64,000 bases of DNA from Candidatus Gastranaerophilales bacterium (GTDB lineage: Bacteria > Cyanobacteriota > Vampirovibrionia > Gastranaerophilales > Gastranaerophilaceae): positions 26,633-90,632 of the forward strand of contig CALVAY010000007.1 of assembly GCA_944325665.1 (NCBI GenBank), written 5' to 3'. The position numbers were made by a program, and so were the translations under genes. Shown here piece by piece: positions 43,373 to 52,731 of the stretch. Within the stretch, counting starts at the first letter, position 1. The number at the start of each line of letters is the position of its first letter. The notes below the pieces were generated by a model. It was not told the DNA's origin. It searched no databases and saw nothing but the letters and a program-made list of their open reading frames with translations.

Positions 43373-43758
43373 TATGAAACTTCTTCTTGATAATCTTCGT
43401 ATTCTAAAAGTCCTAAAGTGTCTTCTTGCAAGCTGTTTGACTCAACTTTAATAAGCCAGCCCTTGCCCCAAACATCTTCATTTACAAGCTCGGGTGCGTT
43501 GATTAACTCTTCGTTTACTTCTACAACCTTGCCTGAAACAGGCATATAGATTTCACTTGCGGCCTTAACAGATTCAATTGTGGCAAAAACTTCGCCTTTT
43601 GAAAATTCGGCCCCAACTTCGGGCAATTCAACAAAAACGATGTCGCCCAACTGTTCAACGGCATAATCTGTCAAACCGATTTTAACCAAATCGCCTTCTT
43701 CAAGCATCCATTCGTGGCTTTTTGAACATAAAATCCCTTCGGGTGGTGTTTGTGTCAT
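43372..43758 (-). CDS. gcvH: glycine cleavage system H protein
   Basis: 128-residue lipoyl carrier. The lipoylated Lys65 lies in ATIESVKAASEIYMPVSG. The ends and length are normal. Shuttles the aminomethyl group from the P- to the T-protein. Starts 8 bases after the gcvT stop. Confidence 0.96.
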   Translation of the reverse strand: MTQTPPEGILCSKSHEWMLEEGDLVKIGLTDYAVEQLGDIVFVELPEVGAEFSKGEVFATIESVKAASEIYMPVSGKVVEVNEELINAPELVNEDVWGKGWLIKVESNSLQEDTLGLLEYEDYQEEVS

Positions 43759-43766
43759 TTAATCTC

Positions 43767-44909
43767 CTATTTTTTGTATTTCTTCTCGACAAAGGGTTTT
43801 TTAACTATTTTCGCATTGTACAATTTATTTCTTACCATAATTTGTATGTCCATGCCAATACTTTTTTCTTTTGTGTTAAGCGATGTTGCTAAATTTTCGC
43901 TTAGTTTATCAAAGGAAATCAAGCAAAGACCGATGTTTTTGCCAAGTGTCGGCGAAATTGAGCCCGAAGTTACAACGCCTGAGCTGATTCCATCAATATA
44001 AACCTCTGCCCCGTGTCGAGCAATAATTCTGTCTTGCATTTCAAACGCAAAAAGTTTTTTTCGAAGAGGAGCTTTGCCCAGTTTTTGCGCCATTATAAGC
44101 TCTTTTCCGTTGTAATCTTCGACCTTGTCTTTTGGAACAGACCAGCCTAAATCCGCCTCAAGAGGGGTAGTTTTCTCGTCAATATCTGAACCGTACAGGC
44201 AAAGTGCAGCCTCAAGCCTTAGGGTATCTCTTGCCCCAAGACCCACCGGCATAATTTCAAAATCTTTACCCAGCTCGATTAATTTTTGCCAAACAAAAGG
44301 AGCAGAAGAGTTTTCAAGGATAATTTCAAACCCGTCTTCGCCCGTGTAGCCTGTTCTTGCAATTAGAACATCAAGGTCAAAAAGTTTTGCTTTTGAAATT
44401 GTAAAAAATTCTGGCTGCAAATCCTCTTCTATTCCGCATAAGGCAAGGAGTTTATACGCTTTTGGACCTTGCAGCGCAATCATTGATAATTCGTTTGATT
44501 TATTTTCAAGTTTTACGTCAAAGCCTTTTGCATTTTCTAAAAACCAATCATAATCAACTTCTTGGCGAGAAGCATTGACTATAATCAAATATTTTTCTTT
44601 TAATTTGTATATTATTAAATCGTCAATCAAACCGCCTTCTAAATTGGGTAATTGGCAGTAGTGAGCGTGGTTTTCGCTAAATTTTTTAACATCTTGCGGA
44701 ACGATTTTTTGCAAAAAATTAAGAGCATCCTTGCCTGAAACAAAAACTTGCCCCATGTGCGAAACGTCAAATATACCAACGTTTTTGCGTGTGTTTTCGT
44801 GCTCTTTTAAAATGGAAGAATACTGAATCGGCATATCCCAACCGCCAAATTCAACCATTTTTGCCCCAAGTTTAATATGCTCATCATAAAGCGGTGTTTT
44901 ATTTGTCAT
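43767..44909 (-). CDS. gcvT: glycine cleavage system T protein (aminomethyltransferase)
   Basis: 380 residues. Transfers methylene to tetrahydrofolate and releases ammonia. VEFGGWDMPIQYSSI at the start, DVSHMGQVFVSGKDA, TGYTGEDGFEII and GLGARDTLRLEAALCLYG are the family motifs, including the catalytic Asp region in FDVSHMG. Lies 9 bases after alr in the one-carbon operon. Confidence 0.96.
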   Translation of the reverse strand: MTNKTPLYDEHIKLGAKMVEFGGWDMPIQYSSILKEHENTRKNVGIFDVSHMGQVFVSGKDALNFLQKIVPQDVKKFSENHAHYCQLPNLEGGLIDDLIIYKLKEKYLIIVNASRQEVDYDWFLENAKGFDVKLENKSNELSMIALQGPKAYKLLALCGIEEDLQPEFFTISKAKLFDLDVLIARTGYTGEDGFEIILENSSAPFVWQKLIELGKDFEIMPVGLGARDTLRLEAALCLYGSDIDEKTTPLEADLGWSVPKDKVEDYNGKELIMAQKLGKAPLRKKLFAFEMQDRIIARHGAEVYIDGISSGVVTSGSISPTLGKNIGLCLISFDKLSENLATSLNTKEKSIGMDIQIMVRNKLYNAKIVKKPFVEKKYKK

Positions 44910-44918
44910 TTTTTCCTC

Positions 44919-46073
44919 TTATCTAACGTAAATCCTCGGCAGACGCACTTTAAGCCTGCATGTAAGCTCATAGTTAATAGTATTCAACTCTTTTGCCCAA
45001 GTGTCAATACTAAAGAAATTTCCGTAATCATCCTTGCCCAAAAGCGTTATTATATCGCCTTCTGACGCCTCAATATCACCAATATCAAACATCATTTGAT
45101 CCATGGTAATTCTGCCTATTTGATTAATTATTTTGCCGTTCAAGCTTGCTTTAATTTTCCCCGAAAGCGAGCGAGAAACCCCGTCTGCGTAGCCGATTGG
45201 AATAGTTGCAATTCTTGTTGTTTCTTTTGCAATAAATTTATGACCATAGCTTACGCCTTGTCCTGCTTGAATTTCATGGATATTTGTAATTCTGCCCTTT
45301 AGTCCTATTACCTGAGCCAAATTAGGCAAGGCAAATTTCGGCTCTAAATCATAACTTAGAGGGGTCAAGCCGTACAAAATTATTCCAAGACGTACCATAT
45401 CATATTTTAGTTCGTCATAACACAAGCTGGCAGCGGAATTTGAGCAGTGTATAATTAAATTTTCTCTGTCAATGTTATCTATTACATATTTGAAATTTTC
45501 AATTTGTTTGTTTGTTATTTCATCGGATTCAATATCCGCAAAATGGGTAAAAACACCTATTAAATCAATATAATCAGCTTTTTGAGCCTTATTTATAAAC
45601 TCAAGAGCATCTTTTGGGTTAATTCCGATTCTGTTCATACCCGTATCAATTTTCACGTGTGCTTTTAACTTTTTGCCTGAAAGTCGCTCTGAAATTAACT
45701 TTGCAGCTTCTAAATGTTCATAAGTAAAAATCGAAACTTCAATGTCGTTTTGAATTGCAACCTCATAGGCCCAAATCGGAACTGAACCAAGGACCAAAAT
45801 CGGCACAGTGATTTTATTTTGCCTTAGCTCAAGAGCCTCATCCACACTTGCAACGCCAAAATAGGATATTCCGCACGCCAAAAGCGTAGGGGCGCACATA
45901 ATTGAGCCGTGTCCGTATGCGTCTGCTTTAATTACCGCAAGCATTTTTGGGGTTTTTCCCCCGCTTTGAACATGTTTTTTTATCTCATTAATATTATTTT
46001 CAAGATTGCCTAAATTAACCTCAACCCAAGCATCTCGGTGTTTGTTAACGAATGTACCTCTAAAGTTTTGCAT
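44919..46073 (-). CDS. alr: alanine racemase
   Basis: 384-residue PLP enzyme making D-alanine for peptidoglycan. PLP Lys49 in LAVIKADAYGHG; the second catalytic residue is the Tyr in GVSYGHKF; RLGIILYG is conserved. Placement between folD and gcvT is unusual; it overlaps folD by 14 bases, so it is expressed with one-carbon genes. Serine/alanine specificity not readable. Confidence 0.95.
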   Translation of the reverse strand: MQNFRGTFVNKHRDAWVEVNLGNLENNINEIKKHVQSGGKTPKMLAVIKADAYGHGSIMCAPTLLACGISYFGVASVDEALELRQNKITVPILVLGSVPIWAYEVAIQNDIEVSIFTYEHLEAAKLISERLSGKKLKAHVKIDTGMNRIGINPKDALEFINKAQKADYIDLIGVFTHFADIESDEITNKQIENFKYVIDNIDRENLIIHCSNSAASLCYDELKYDMVRLGIILYGLTPLSYDLEPKFALPNLAQVIGLKGRITNIHEIQAGQGVSYGHKFIAKETTRIATIPIGYADGVSRSLSGKIKASLNGKIINQIGRITMDQMMFDIGDIEASEGDIITLLGKDDYGNFFSIDTWAKELNTINYELTCRLKVRLPRIYVR

Positions 46074-46905
46074 TTTTTAAATAAAGCTCCAAAGTATTTT
46101 CCATAAGCATTGCAATTGTCATTGGCCCAACTCCGCCCGGGACAGGGGTGATGTAGGATGCTATCGGCTCAATGTCTGAAAAATCGACATCTCCGGAGAT
46201 TTTTCCGTCTTTATCCCTTGAAATACCAATGTCTATGACAACGGCTCCTGATTTTACAAAATTCTTTTTAATTAGTCCGCTTTTGCCCGTGGCACTAAGG
46301 ATTATATCCGCTTGCGAAGTGATTTTTTCTAAATCCTTTGTTTTTGAATGAGCACAAATAACTGTTGCGTTTTTCTGCCCTAATAGCACACTTAAAGGCT
46401 TTCCAACCATATTCGAACGCCCGATTACAACTGCCAGTTTACCCTCAAGCGAAATATTATACTCTTCTAAAAGCCTCATAACGCCCTTTGGAGTGCATGA
46501 AACGGCATTAGGAGAAGAATTTGTCAAAAGTTTGCCCATATTTATCGGGTGAAATCCGTCAACATCTTTTTTTGGGTCGATTAGTTCTATGAAATCCTTG
46601 CCGTTTAAGTGTTTTGGCAAGGGCAGCTGAAGAAGAATTCCCGAAACATTTTCATCTTCATTAAGGCTTATAATCAAGTCCCTAAGCTCATTTTCGGATG
46701 TATTTTCATCCAATCGGTAAGTTTTTGAATTAAAACCGATTTCTTTTGCTTTTTTTTCTTTATTTTTAACGTAAATTTCAGAAGCAGCGTCAGAGCCGAC
46801 AAGAATTACCGCAAGTGTGGGCTTTTTCGTCAATGTTTGAACTTTTTGCTTAATTTCTTCGGTAATTTTTGCCGCAACTGCCTTACCGTCAATAATTTCA
46901 GCCAT
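46060..46905 (-). CDS. folD: methylenetetrahydrofolate dehydrogenase / cyclohydrolase
   Basis: 281 residues. Catalytic Tyr-x3-Lys in IYVKNKEKKAKE near residue 50, VSGILLQLPLPKHL, GRSNMVGKPLSVLLG and PVPGGVGPMTIAMLM are all present. Interconverts methylene-, methenyl- and formyl-tetrahydrofolate. Follows the CooC-like ATPase with an 8-base overlap. Confidence 0.97.
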   Translation of the reverse strand: MAEIIDGKAVAAKITEEIKQKVQTLTKKPTLAVILVGSDAASEIYVKNKEKKAKEIGFNSKTYRLDENTSENELRDLIISLNEDENVSGILLQLPLPKHLNGKDFIELIDPKKDVDGFHPINMGKLLTNSSPNAVSCTPKGVMRLLEEYNISLEGKLAVVIGRSNMVGKPLSVLLGQKNATVICAHSKTKDLEKITSQADIILSATGKSGLIKKNFVKSGAVVIDIGISRDKDGKISGDVDFSDIEPIASYITPVPGGVGPMTIAMLMENTLELYLKNAKL

Positions 46906-47641
46906 TTATTGAACCCTCCTGCGGAAGATTTAAACGAGGATAAAAGTCTTTGATTTGCTCTTTTACCTTGTCGTAGCTTACATCTTCGCCAAAGTCGTCA
47001 ATAATTCCAAGCAAATTCAAATTATCAGAGTTAATTTGCTCAACAAATTTATTCAAACTTTCTTTTTTAGCTTTGTTTAAAATAACGCCAAATTGCCCGT
47101 CAGCTGCGTATTTTTTTGAAAATTCATAAATTTCTCCCGCAAGGTGAATAGACCTCTGAACAGGATTAGCAACGATTATTGAGGTATCAATCGGGTAATC
47201 GACAAGTAAATTAAGGTATTTTAGGTCAAATTCCGAATCAAAAATAACAAAGTCGTATCTGTCAATTAGTTTTACCAAAGCATCGTTCATCTGTTTGGTA
47301 ATAGGGCAGCGACAATCCTTTGACGCGACAAACCAAGAAACAATAATATCAACATTATCGTCCACCTCTTCCAAGATGTCCTCTAGCGCCCATTCAATGT
47401 ACTCTTGTTTTGTCATCCCTTCGGGAATGCCCGTTTTATACTCGTGTTTGCCCGAGCGTATCCCGTATATTGTATTTCTTGACTTCAAGCCAAAACTTGA
47501 GGCAAGCTCGACTGATAAGTCGTTATCCACAAGTAAGATTGAAGAAGTTGGAAAATATTCTTTTATAAGTGAGCAAAAAGCTCTTACCAAGGTTGTTTTA
47601 CCGCTTCCGCCTTTGCCTAAGAGTGCAAGAGTATGGGTCAT
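46898..47641 (-). CDS. CooC-like nickel-insertion ATPase
   Basis: 247-residue SIMIBI (MinD/CooC) P-loop ATPase. Walker A is GKGGSGKTTL at 9-18. A CxC motif (Cys110-Arg-Cys112) lies where CooC1 dimers bind nickel between monomers. SYSLVDND-like switch text (ILLVDNDLSVELA) and FVIFDSEFDL complete the site. CooC loads nickel into CO dehydrogenase/acetyl-CoA synthase, but none is in the window. It overlaps both neighbours, so it is firmly in the one-carbon operon. It may serve a distant CODH or another metal-folate enzyme. Confidence 0.75.
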   Translation of the reverse strand: MTHTLALLGKGGSGKTTLVRAFCSLIKEYFPTSSILLVDNDLSVELASSFGLKSRNTIYGIRSGKHEYKTGIPEGMTKQEYIEWALEDILEEVDDNVDIIVSWFVASKDCRCPITKQMNDALVKLIDRYDFVIFDSEFDLKYLNLLVDYPIDTSIIVANPVQRSIHLAGEIYEFSKKYAADGQFGVILNKAKKESLNKFVEQINSDNLNLLGIIDDFGEDVSYDKVKEQIKDFYPRLNLPQEGSING

Positions 47642-48729
47642 AGATTATACTCCTCTTTTAACCTCAAAGACAATTCAGACGTAAGTTTTAGCGCCTTCAG
47701 AGCTCCTTTTTCATCCAAAGAACCGCAACCGCAGCTTGGAGTGATAAAGGTATGTTTTAAAAGCTCAATTTTGTCAAAACCCTTGTTTAAAAAGCATTTT
47801 ATGGCATCGTTAAATTTTTGTTCCAAAGAATTTATTTCAAGAACTTCAAGAGCCTCTTTATCAAGGGTAGGAACTATGCCAAAAGCAAAAATGCCGCCTT
47901 TTTCCATAAATTTCTTTGCCGCTTGGGCAAAATTTGCAACGCTTTGAGCGTAAAAATATGCGTCAAAATTAACAATATCAACACCGCAAGAGAGTGCAAT
48001 TTCCCAATCCGTTTTTCCGCAGCAGTGAATACCGCAAAGCGCACCGAATTTCTTTAAGTCCGCTGAAATTGTGCTTAAAAGCTCAATTACGTCTTTACTT
48101 TCAACAGATAAAAATGCACAAGAGCCGACTTGTGAAATTGAAGGCTCGTCCATAAAAATTATTGCTTTAGCACAAGGTGAGGCCTTTTTGAACTCTTTAA
48201 CCTGCCAAAGTGCTTTTAGTGAAAGGGTTTTTGTACAAACATCCCTTAAAACTTCGTTATAATAGGCACATTTACCCTCTGTATCGTTAATTGAAGTTGA
48301 AAAAGTAAACGGGCCTGTAATCGAACCTTTCACAAAATCAGGCTTAAAGTTTTTAAGTCGTTCTATAAAAGGCTTAATTGCAGCCGAATTCGGCTCTTTA
48401 ATTGCGTATTTATCCAAAATTTCTTCGCACTCAAGAAGATCGGAGGATGAAACGACTGTTTCATAGTCGAAAAATAATTCTTCTAATTGAGTGAAAAACT
48501 CTTCGCTTTCAGGGTTTAAAAAATACTTATCGTCGCTGAATGTAAGCCCTGCAAGGTTTTGAGTGAACTGAAAAACCATATCCTCATAAGGTGAAAGATG
48601 TGGCAACTGCGGCCAGAACGGAACAGACTTAAACTCATCAAAAATAAAATCCAGTGCTTTTTGTGCTGCTCCGTCGCCCTTAAGCGGTACAGAGCCAATC
48701 CCCGTATAATTTAAAGTTAATTCGCTCAT
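47638..48729 (-). CDS. MetE-like (UroD/MetE superfamily) methyltransferase, core form
   Basis: 363 residues resembling only the C-terminal catalytic barrel of cobalamin-independent methionine synthase. GIGSVPLKGDGA and FWPQLPHLSPYEDM open it; KGSITGPFTF and AIIFMDEPSIS follow. The zinc ligands can be placed as His235, Cys237 in IHCCGKTDW and Cys333 or Cys335 in ITPSCGCGSL, with Asp256 where MetE has Glu. Short MetE forms are proposed to take a methyl group from a corrinoid protein instead of folate polyglutamate. First gene of the operon; TATAAT lies 11 bases before the ATG. Confidence 0.7.
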   Translation of the reverse strand: MSELTLNYTGIGSVPLKGDGAAQKALDFIFDEFKSVPFWPQLPHLSPYEDMVFQFTQNLAGLTFSDDKYFLNPESEEFFTQLEELFFDYETVVSSSDLLECEEILDKYAIKEPNSAAIKPFIERLKNFKPDFVKGSITGPFTFSTSINDTEGKCAYYNEVLRDVCTKTLSLKALWQVKEFKKASPCAKAIIFMDEPSISQVGSCAFLSVESKDVIELLSTISADLKKFGALCGIHCCGKTDWEIALSCGVDIVNFDAYFYAQSVANFAQAAKKFMEKGGIFAFGIVPTLDKEALEVLEINSLEQKFNDAIKCFLNKGFDKIELLKHTFITPSCGCGSLDEKGALKALKLTSELSLRLKEEYNL

Positions 48730-48782
48730 AAAATTATTTTATTATAAAATTAAAAAGAAGTAAATTTAAAAAGGGGCAAGAA

Positions 48783-49793
48783 GTGCAAAAAGATTACAAG
48801 AATATACTTTTAATAAACTGGGGCGGAATAGGTGATGAAATTTTATTTATGCCTGTCATAAAAAGCCTTAAAACAAAATTTAAAGAAGCAAAAATTACCC
48901 TTGCACTTGAGCCAAGAAGCGGCTCTATCAGCCAACTTTGCCCGTATATAGACGAGCTTATTAAAGTCGATATTAAAGAGGGAAAATTTAAAAAATATTT
49001 TAATACCCTTAAATTTATTTTAAATGTCAGAAAAAGAAATTTTGATTTGGTTATCTCAAGCGGCAAGTCGCCTTTGGTTGCAATAATGCTGTTTTTAACG
49101 GGAATAAAAACAAAAATCGGCTACGTTTCAAAGACTTCAAATCTGCTTGATTTCAAAGTTGAACTCAAAGAAAACCAATATGCCGCAAAGATGTATCACG
49201 ACTTAATTTCACCTGTTTGTGAAGTTGAGTATAAAAACCCTGAAATTTGCTGTGATAAAAATTACAACTTGCCCGAAGGACTATTTGAAGGTGAATTTAT
49301 CGCACTTCATCCGGGGGTGAGCAAAATGAGCATTTCAAAAAATATTTTTAAATGTCCGAAATTAAATTTTTGGGAAAACCTTATTAAAGAATTACTTGAA
49401 AAAGGCGAAAAAGTTGTGCTTTTCGGTACAAAAGACGATAAAGACTTAATTGAAAAAATAATCGAAAATAAAGAAATCTCAAATCATAAAAATTTTGTAA
49501 ACTATTTTAACAAAACGAAAAGCCTTTTGGATATGGCAAACTTTTTTGCAAAAGCAAAAGCGGCAATTTGTGTCGATTCAGCTCCAATGCACGTGGCAGT
49601 AGGAGTTAAAGTAAAAACTTTTGCAATTTTCGGCCCTACAAATGAAGAAAAATTGCTTCCCAAGGATGAAAATTTTATCGTAATTAAAAACAATGTTCCC
49701 TGCCGTCCGTGCTTGTGGCACAAAAGGGGCTACAACTGCGAAGGAAGCGAGTGTTTGGATATAGATTATAAAGAAATTATAAGTAAAATATAG
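48783..49793 (+). CDS. family-9 glycosyltransferase, heptosyltransferase-like
   Basis: 336 residues of the LPS heptosyltransferase fold (two Rossmann-like halves). LLINWGGIGDEILFMPVIKSL is the N-terminal signature, HPGVSKMSISKNI binds the donor and CVDSAPMHVAVGVKVKTFAIFGPTNEE is the diagnostic C-terminal motif. A Cys-rich end (NVPCRPCLWHKRGYNCEGSEC) is common in this family. Starts with GTG behind AAGGGG. With gmhA it implies heptose-containing LPS. Acceptor sugar unknown. Confidence 0.85.
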   Translation: MQKDYKNILLINWGGIGDEILFMPVIKSLKTKFKEAKITLALEPRSGSISQLCPYIDELIKVDIKEGKFKKYFNTLKFILNVRKRNFDLVISSGKSPLVAIMLFLTGIKTKIGYVSKTSNLLDFKVELKENQYAAKMYHDLISPVCEVEYKNPEICCDKNYNLPEGLFEGEFIALHPGVSKMSISKNIFKCPKLNFWENLIKELLEKGEKVVLFGTKDDKDLIEKIIENKEISNHKNFVNYFNKTKSLLDMANFFAKAKAAICVDSAPMHVAVGVKVKTFAIFGPTNEEKLLPKDENFIVIKNNVPCRPCLWHKRGYNCEGSECLDIDYKEIISKI

Positions 49794-49862
49794 AGCATAT
49801 TTGCTTTTGAGGGCTCATTAGTGTAGAATTTACTTAGGTTTTGAGTAGAATGAGGCTGAAAT

Positions 49863-51131
49863 ATGAAAAAAATAATTTGCTTATTTGCCACAGCTTTAAT
49901 GCTTTTGGGTGCTAACATTGCTTATTCTCTTGAAGTAGAGGATGTTTCAAACACTCACTGGGCAGCAGCACAAATTGCAAACGCATTAAACAAAGGCTAT
50001 ATGGGTTTTAAAAGCGGTTACAACTTTGCACCGGACGAAGGTCTTACAAGGGCAGAATTTGTACACTCTCTTTTAAAAGTTATGAAAAGCTCTGATGTAG
50101 CTACGGGCGAAACAAAATTTAAAGATGTAACCCCTCAAACTAATTACGATGAGAGCATTTTAACATCTGAGCAATTAAGACTTATAACAGGTTACCCTGA
50201 TTACACTTTTAAACCGGAACAAGAAATTATCCGCTGCGAAGCAAATGCAATTATCGCAAACGTTACAAAGGGCTTTTTCGGTGATGTAAGCGTATTAGAC
50301 CAATTTGAAGATAAAGATGAAATTCCAAACTGGGCAAATTACTGCTACATAAAAAATGTTATGAACAATCTTTATGTTAATTACCCCGATCCAAATCGTT
50401 TAAGACCAAACGACAAACTTACTCGTGCAGAAGCTGCTTATTTGTTGGAAAGAGTAGAAAAAAGCTTAAGTATCGTTGAAGAAAAATACAAAAAAACAGT
50501 TGAAAAAACTCAAACCGAGTTTTTGGGTACAAACACTCTAAAACTTGTTGAAGGCGCGCCAAGAAACACTGTTGGCATTTATAACACTAAAATGGTTATT
50601 GAAGCAGGTAACGTTATTCTTGTAAGACCTGAGCAAAAAGTTGATTCAAAAAAGCTTGAAGTCGGCGACCAAATTGTTTTTGTAGCACCCGCAGATGTTC
50701 ACACTCAAGAAGGTGCTTTTTTGTACCCTGCGGGAACAAAATTTGTAGCAGACGTTCAAAAGCTTACTTATACACCTTTTAGACACAAAAAAGACAAAAA
50801 TTTAATTGTTATAAGAAAATTTTACCTTCCTAACGGAATAAGCCACGAAATGGGCGGTGTAGCATACACAACAGACAAAGGTAAAATTGTAACAACCAGA
50901 AGCTCAAATAAAAAAGATGTTGTAAAAGAAAACTACTTTGAAGGCAGAAAAGAGCTTACAAAAGGTGAATTTTTAGTTAAATACACAAACAAACTTGCTC
51001 CGCTTGTAAAATATAACTTAGACCCAAATGACGTCATCTACGTGCTTGTTACAGGCGATATGGTTATTCCAAACGAACATTACTGGCAGTTTGAAGTAGA
51101 AGAAGACGAGCAAACGGAAGAAGATATGTAA
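49863..51131 (+). CDS. secreted SLH-domain protein
   Basis: 422 residues. Signal peptide with core about 5-18 and cut near SLA/YSL. Two to three S-layer-homology modules: DVSNTHWAAAQIANALNKGYM, DVTPQTNYDESILTSEQLRLITGYPDYTF (in parts) and a third around NDKLTRAEAAYLLERVEK. A beta-rich C-terminal domain (about 225-422) of unknown type follows and an acidic tail. SLH domains bind secondary wall polymer or peptidoglycan, linking envelope layers in diderms of this group. Own terminator follows. Confidence 0.85.
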   Translation: MKKIICLFATALMLLGANIAYSLEVEDVSNTHWAAAQIANALNKGYMGFKSGYNFAPDEGLTRAEFVHSLLKVMKSSDVATGETKFKDVTPQTNYDESILTSEQLRLITGYPDYTFKPEQEIIRCEANAIIANVTKGFFGDVSVLDQFEDKDEIPNWANYCYIKNVMNNLYVNYPDPNRLRPNDKLTRAEAAYLLERVEKSLSIVEEKYKKTVEKTQTEFLGTNTLKLVEGAPRNTVGIYNTKMVIEAGNVILVRPEQKVDSKKLEVGDQIVFVAPADVHTQEGAFLYPAGTKFVADVQKLTYTPFRHKKDKNLIVIRKFYLPNGISHEMGGVAYTTDKGKIVTTRSSNKKDVVKENYFEGRKELTKGEFLVKYTNKLAPLVKYNLDPNDVIYVLVTGDMVIPNEHYWQFEVEEDEQTEEDM

Positions 51132-51135
51132 AACT

Positions 51136-51167
51136 AAAATGACCCTAAAATAGGGTCATTTTTTTTA
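51136..51167. terminator. terminator shared by SLH and uracil-DNA glycosylase genes
   Basis: Arms AAAATGACCCT/AGGGTCATTTT (51136-51146, 51152-51162) followed by a T run. The stop codon of the convergent glycosylase gene lies in the stem, so it acts on both transcripts. Confidence 0.85.
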
Positions 51168-51717
51168 TCATTTTTAAATCTTTAACCGTTAAACTTCTTG
51201 GAGCATTTTCTTCTTTTGAATGTTGCCTAAGAAGGTAAGAGGGATGAAAAATCGGGACAAATTTTCTGTTTTCAATTTCAAAAACACTTCCTCTCACTTT
51301 TGAGATTTTCAAACTCTTATCCAAAAAACTCTCCATTGCAGTAGCACCGCAAAGTACTATTACCTTTGGGTTTACAAGCTCAATTTGTTTTTTTAAAAAC
51401 TTTTCGCAAGCAAGTTTTTCTTCTTTTTTTGGCTTTCGATTTTGCGGCGGTCTGCATTTAAGAGTGTTTATAATATATAAATCCTCTTGCCTGTTAATTT
51501 CCGCCAATTTTAAAAGCTCGTCTAAAAGCTTCCCTGCTCTACCTACAAAGGGTTTGCCCAGTTTATCCTCATCGGCACCTGGGGCTTCGCCTATTAAAAC
51601 TATTTTTGCACTGCTTGAACCGTCAGAAAATACCGTATTTATTCTGGACTCAAAAAGAGGGCAAGCTTTACAGCTGTGCACCTCTTTTTCAAGCTTTTTT
51701 AACTCTTCGTTGAGCAT
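51145..51717 (-). CDS. uracil-DNA glycosylase, family 4
   Basis: 190 residues. GEAPGADEDKLGKPF (about 43-57) is motif A and HPSYLLRQ motif B. Four cysteines (Cys16, Cys19, Cys88, Cys104) fit the 4Fe-4S cluster of family 4. Removes uracil from deaminated cytosine. It overlaps prs by one base, and its stop lies inside the shared terminator. Confidence 0.9.
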   Translation of the reverse strand: MLNEELKKLEKEVHSCKACPLFESRINTVFSDGSSSAKIVLIGEAPGADEDKLGKPFVGRAGKLLDELLKLAEINRQEDLYIINTLKCRPPQNRKPKKEEKLACEKFLKKQIELVNPKVIVLCGATAMESFLDKSLKISKVRGSVFEIENRKFVPIFHPSYLLRQHSKEENAPRSLTVKDLKMIKKMTLF

Positions 51718-52730
51718 TAATTTTTATATTCCTTTTCAAAACCAAACAATGAAGAAACACTCTTATCATCGTGAATTCTTGAAATTGCTTCACCCAAAAG
51801 CGGTGCAATGCTAAGTTGAGTGATTTTTGTCGGAATGAATTCGTTTCTTAAAGGAATTGTGTTTGTAACAATAACCTCTTTAATCGGTGCTTCATCAAGT
51901 CTTTGAAGTGCAGGGCCCGAGAATACAGGGTGGCAAGCACAAACGTAAACTTCTTTTGCACCTTCTCTTATAAGCAACTTAGCAGCTTCACAAATTGTTC
52001 CTGCGGTATCTATCATATCATCGAACATAACGCAGACTTTGCCTTTAACATCACCTATTACATGGTCTGCTATTGCCACATTGTGCTTATCACGGCGTTT
52101 ATCGATAATTGATAAAGGACAGTTAAGCGCTTTTGCAAAAGAACGAGTTCTTTGAACACCGCCTGTATCGGGAGAAACCGCCATAAGTACATCTGAAGGT
52201 ATATTTAGATTTTTAATATAGTCAACAAGTACAGGGGTTGAATAAATGTGGTCAACCAAAATGTTAAAGAAACCTTGAATTTGACCTGTGTGCAAATCCA
52301 TTGCAAGAACACGGTTTGCACCTGCCGTTGTTAATAAATCCGCAACAAGTTTAGCTGTGATTGCTTCTCTGCCTGAAGTTTTTCTGTCCTGACGAGCATA
52401 TCCGTAGTAAGGAATAACGGCAGTAATTGTTTTTGCACTTGCACGCTTAAAGGCGTCGATTATAATTAAAAGCTCCATTAAACTGTCGTTTACGGGATTA
52501 CAAACAGGTTGAACAACAAAAACATCATCACCGCGGATAGAATCTTGAATTTGAACATAAATCTCGCCGTCTGAAAAGTTTTTAATAATCATCGGTTCGA
52601 CAGTTGTACCAAGATATTGTGCGATTTCTTGTGCCAAAATCGGATTTGAACGACCTGAAAAAAGTTTGATGTCATGGGTGGGCAAAACCGTATCAATTTT
52701 TTGTTCCATAGTTTCAAGCCCTAATTTCAT
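51717..52730 (-). CDS. prs: ribose-phosphate pyrophosphokinase
   Basis: 337 residues making PRPP for nucleotide, His and Trp synthesis. NPILAQEIAQYLG near the start, VIPYYGYARQDRK flexible loop, VSPDTGGVQRTRSFAKAL and CVMFDDMIDTAGTICEA (ribose 5-phosphate loop) are all seen. An N-terminal extension of about 18 residues before DIKLFSGRSNP is a bit longer than usual; the downstream ATG (MEQKI) could be the real start. One base separates it from glmU, a frequent pairing. Confidence 0.96.
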   Translation of the reverse strand: MKLGLETMEQKIDTVLPTHDIKLFSGRSNPILAQEIAQYLGTTVEPMIIKNFSDGEIYVQIQDSIRGDDVFVVQPVCNPVNDSLMELLIIIDAFKRASAKTITAVIPYYGYARQDRKTSGREAITAKLVADLLTTAGANRVLAMDLHTGQIQGFFNILVDHIYSTPVLVDYIKNLNIPSDVLMAVSPDTGGVQRTRSFAKALNCPLSIIDKRRDKHNVAIADHVIGDVKGKVCVMFDDMIDTAGTICEAAKLLIREGAKEVYVCACHPVFSGPALQRLDEAPIKEVIVTNTIPLRNEFIPTKITQLSIAPLLGEAISRIHDDKSVSSLFGFEKEYKN

Positions 52731-52731
52731 T

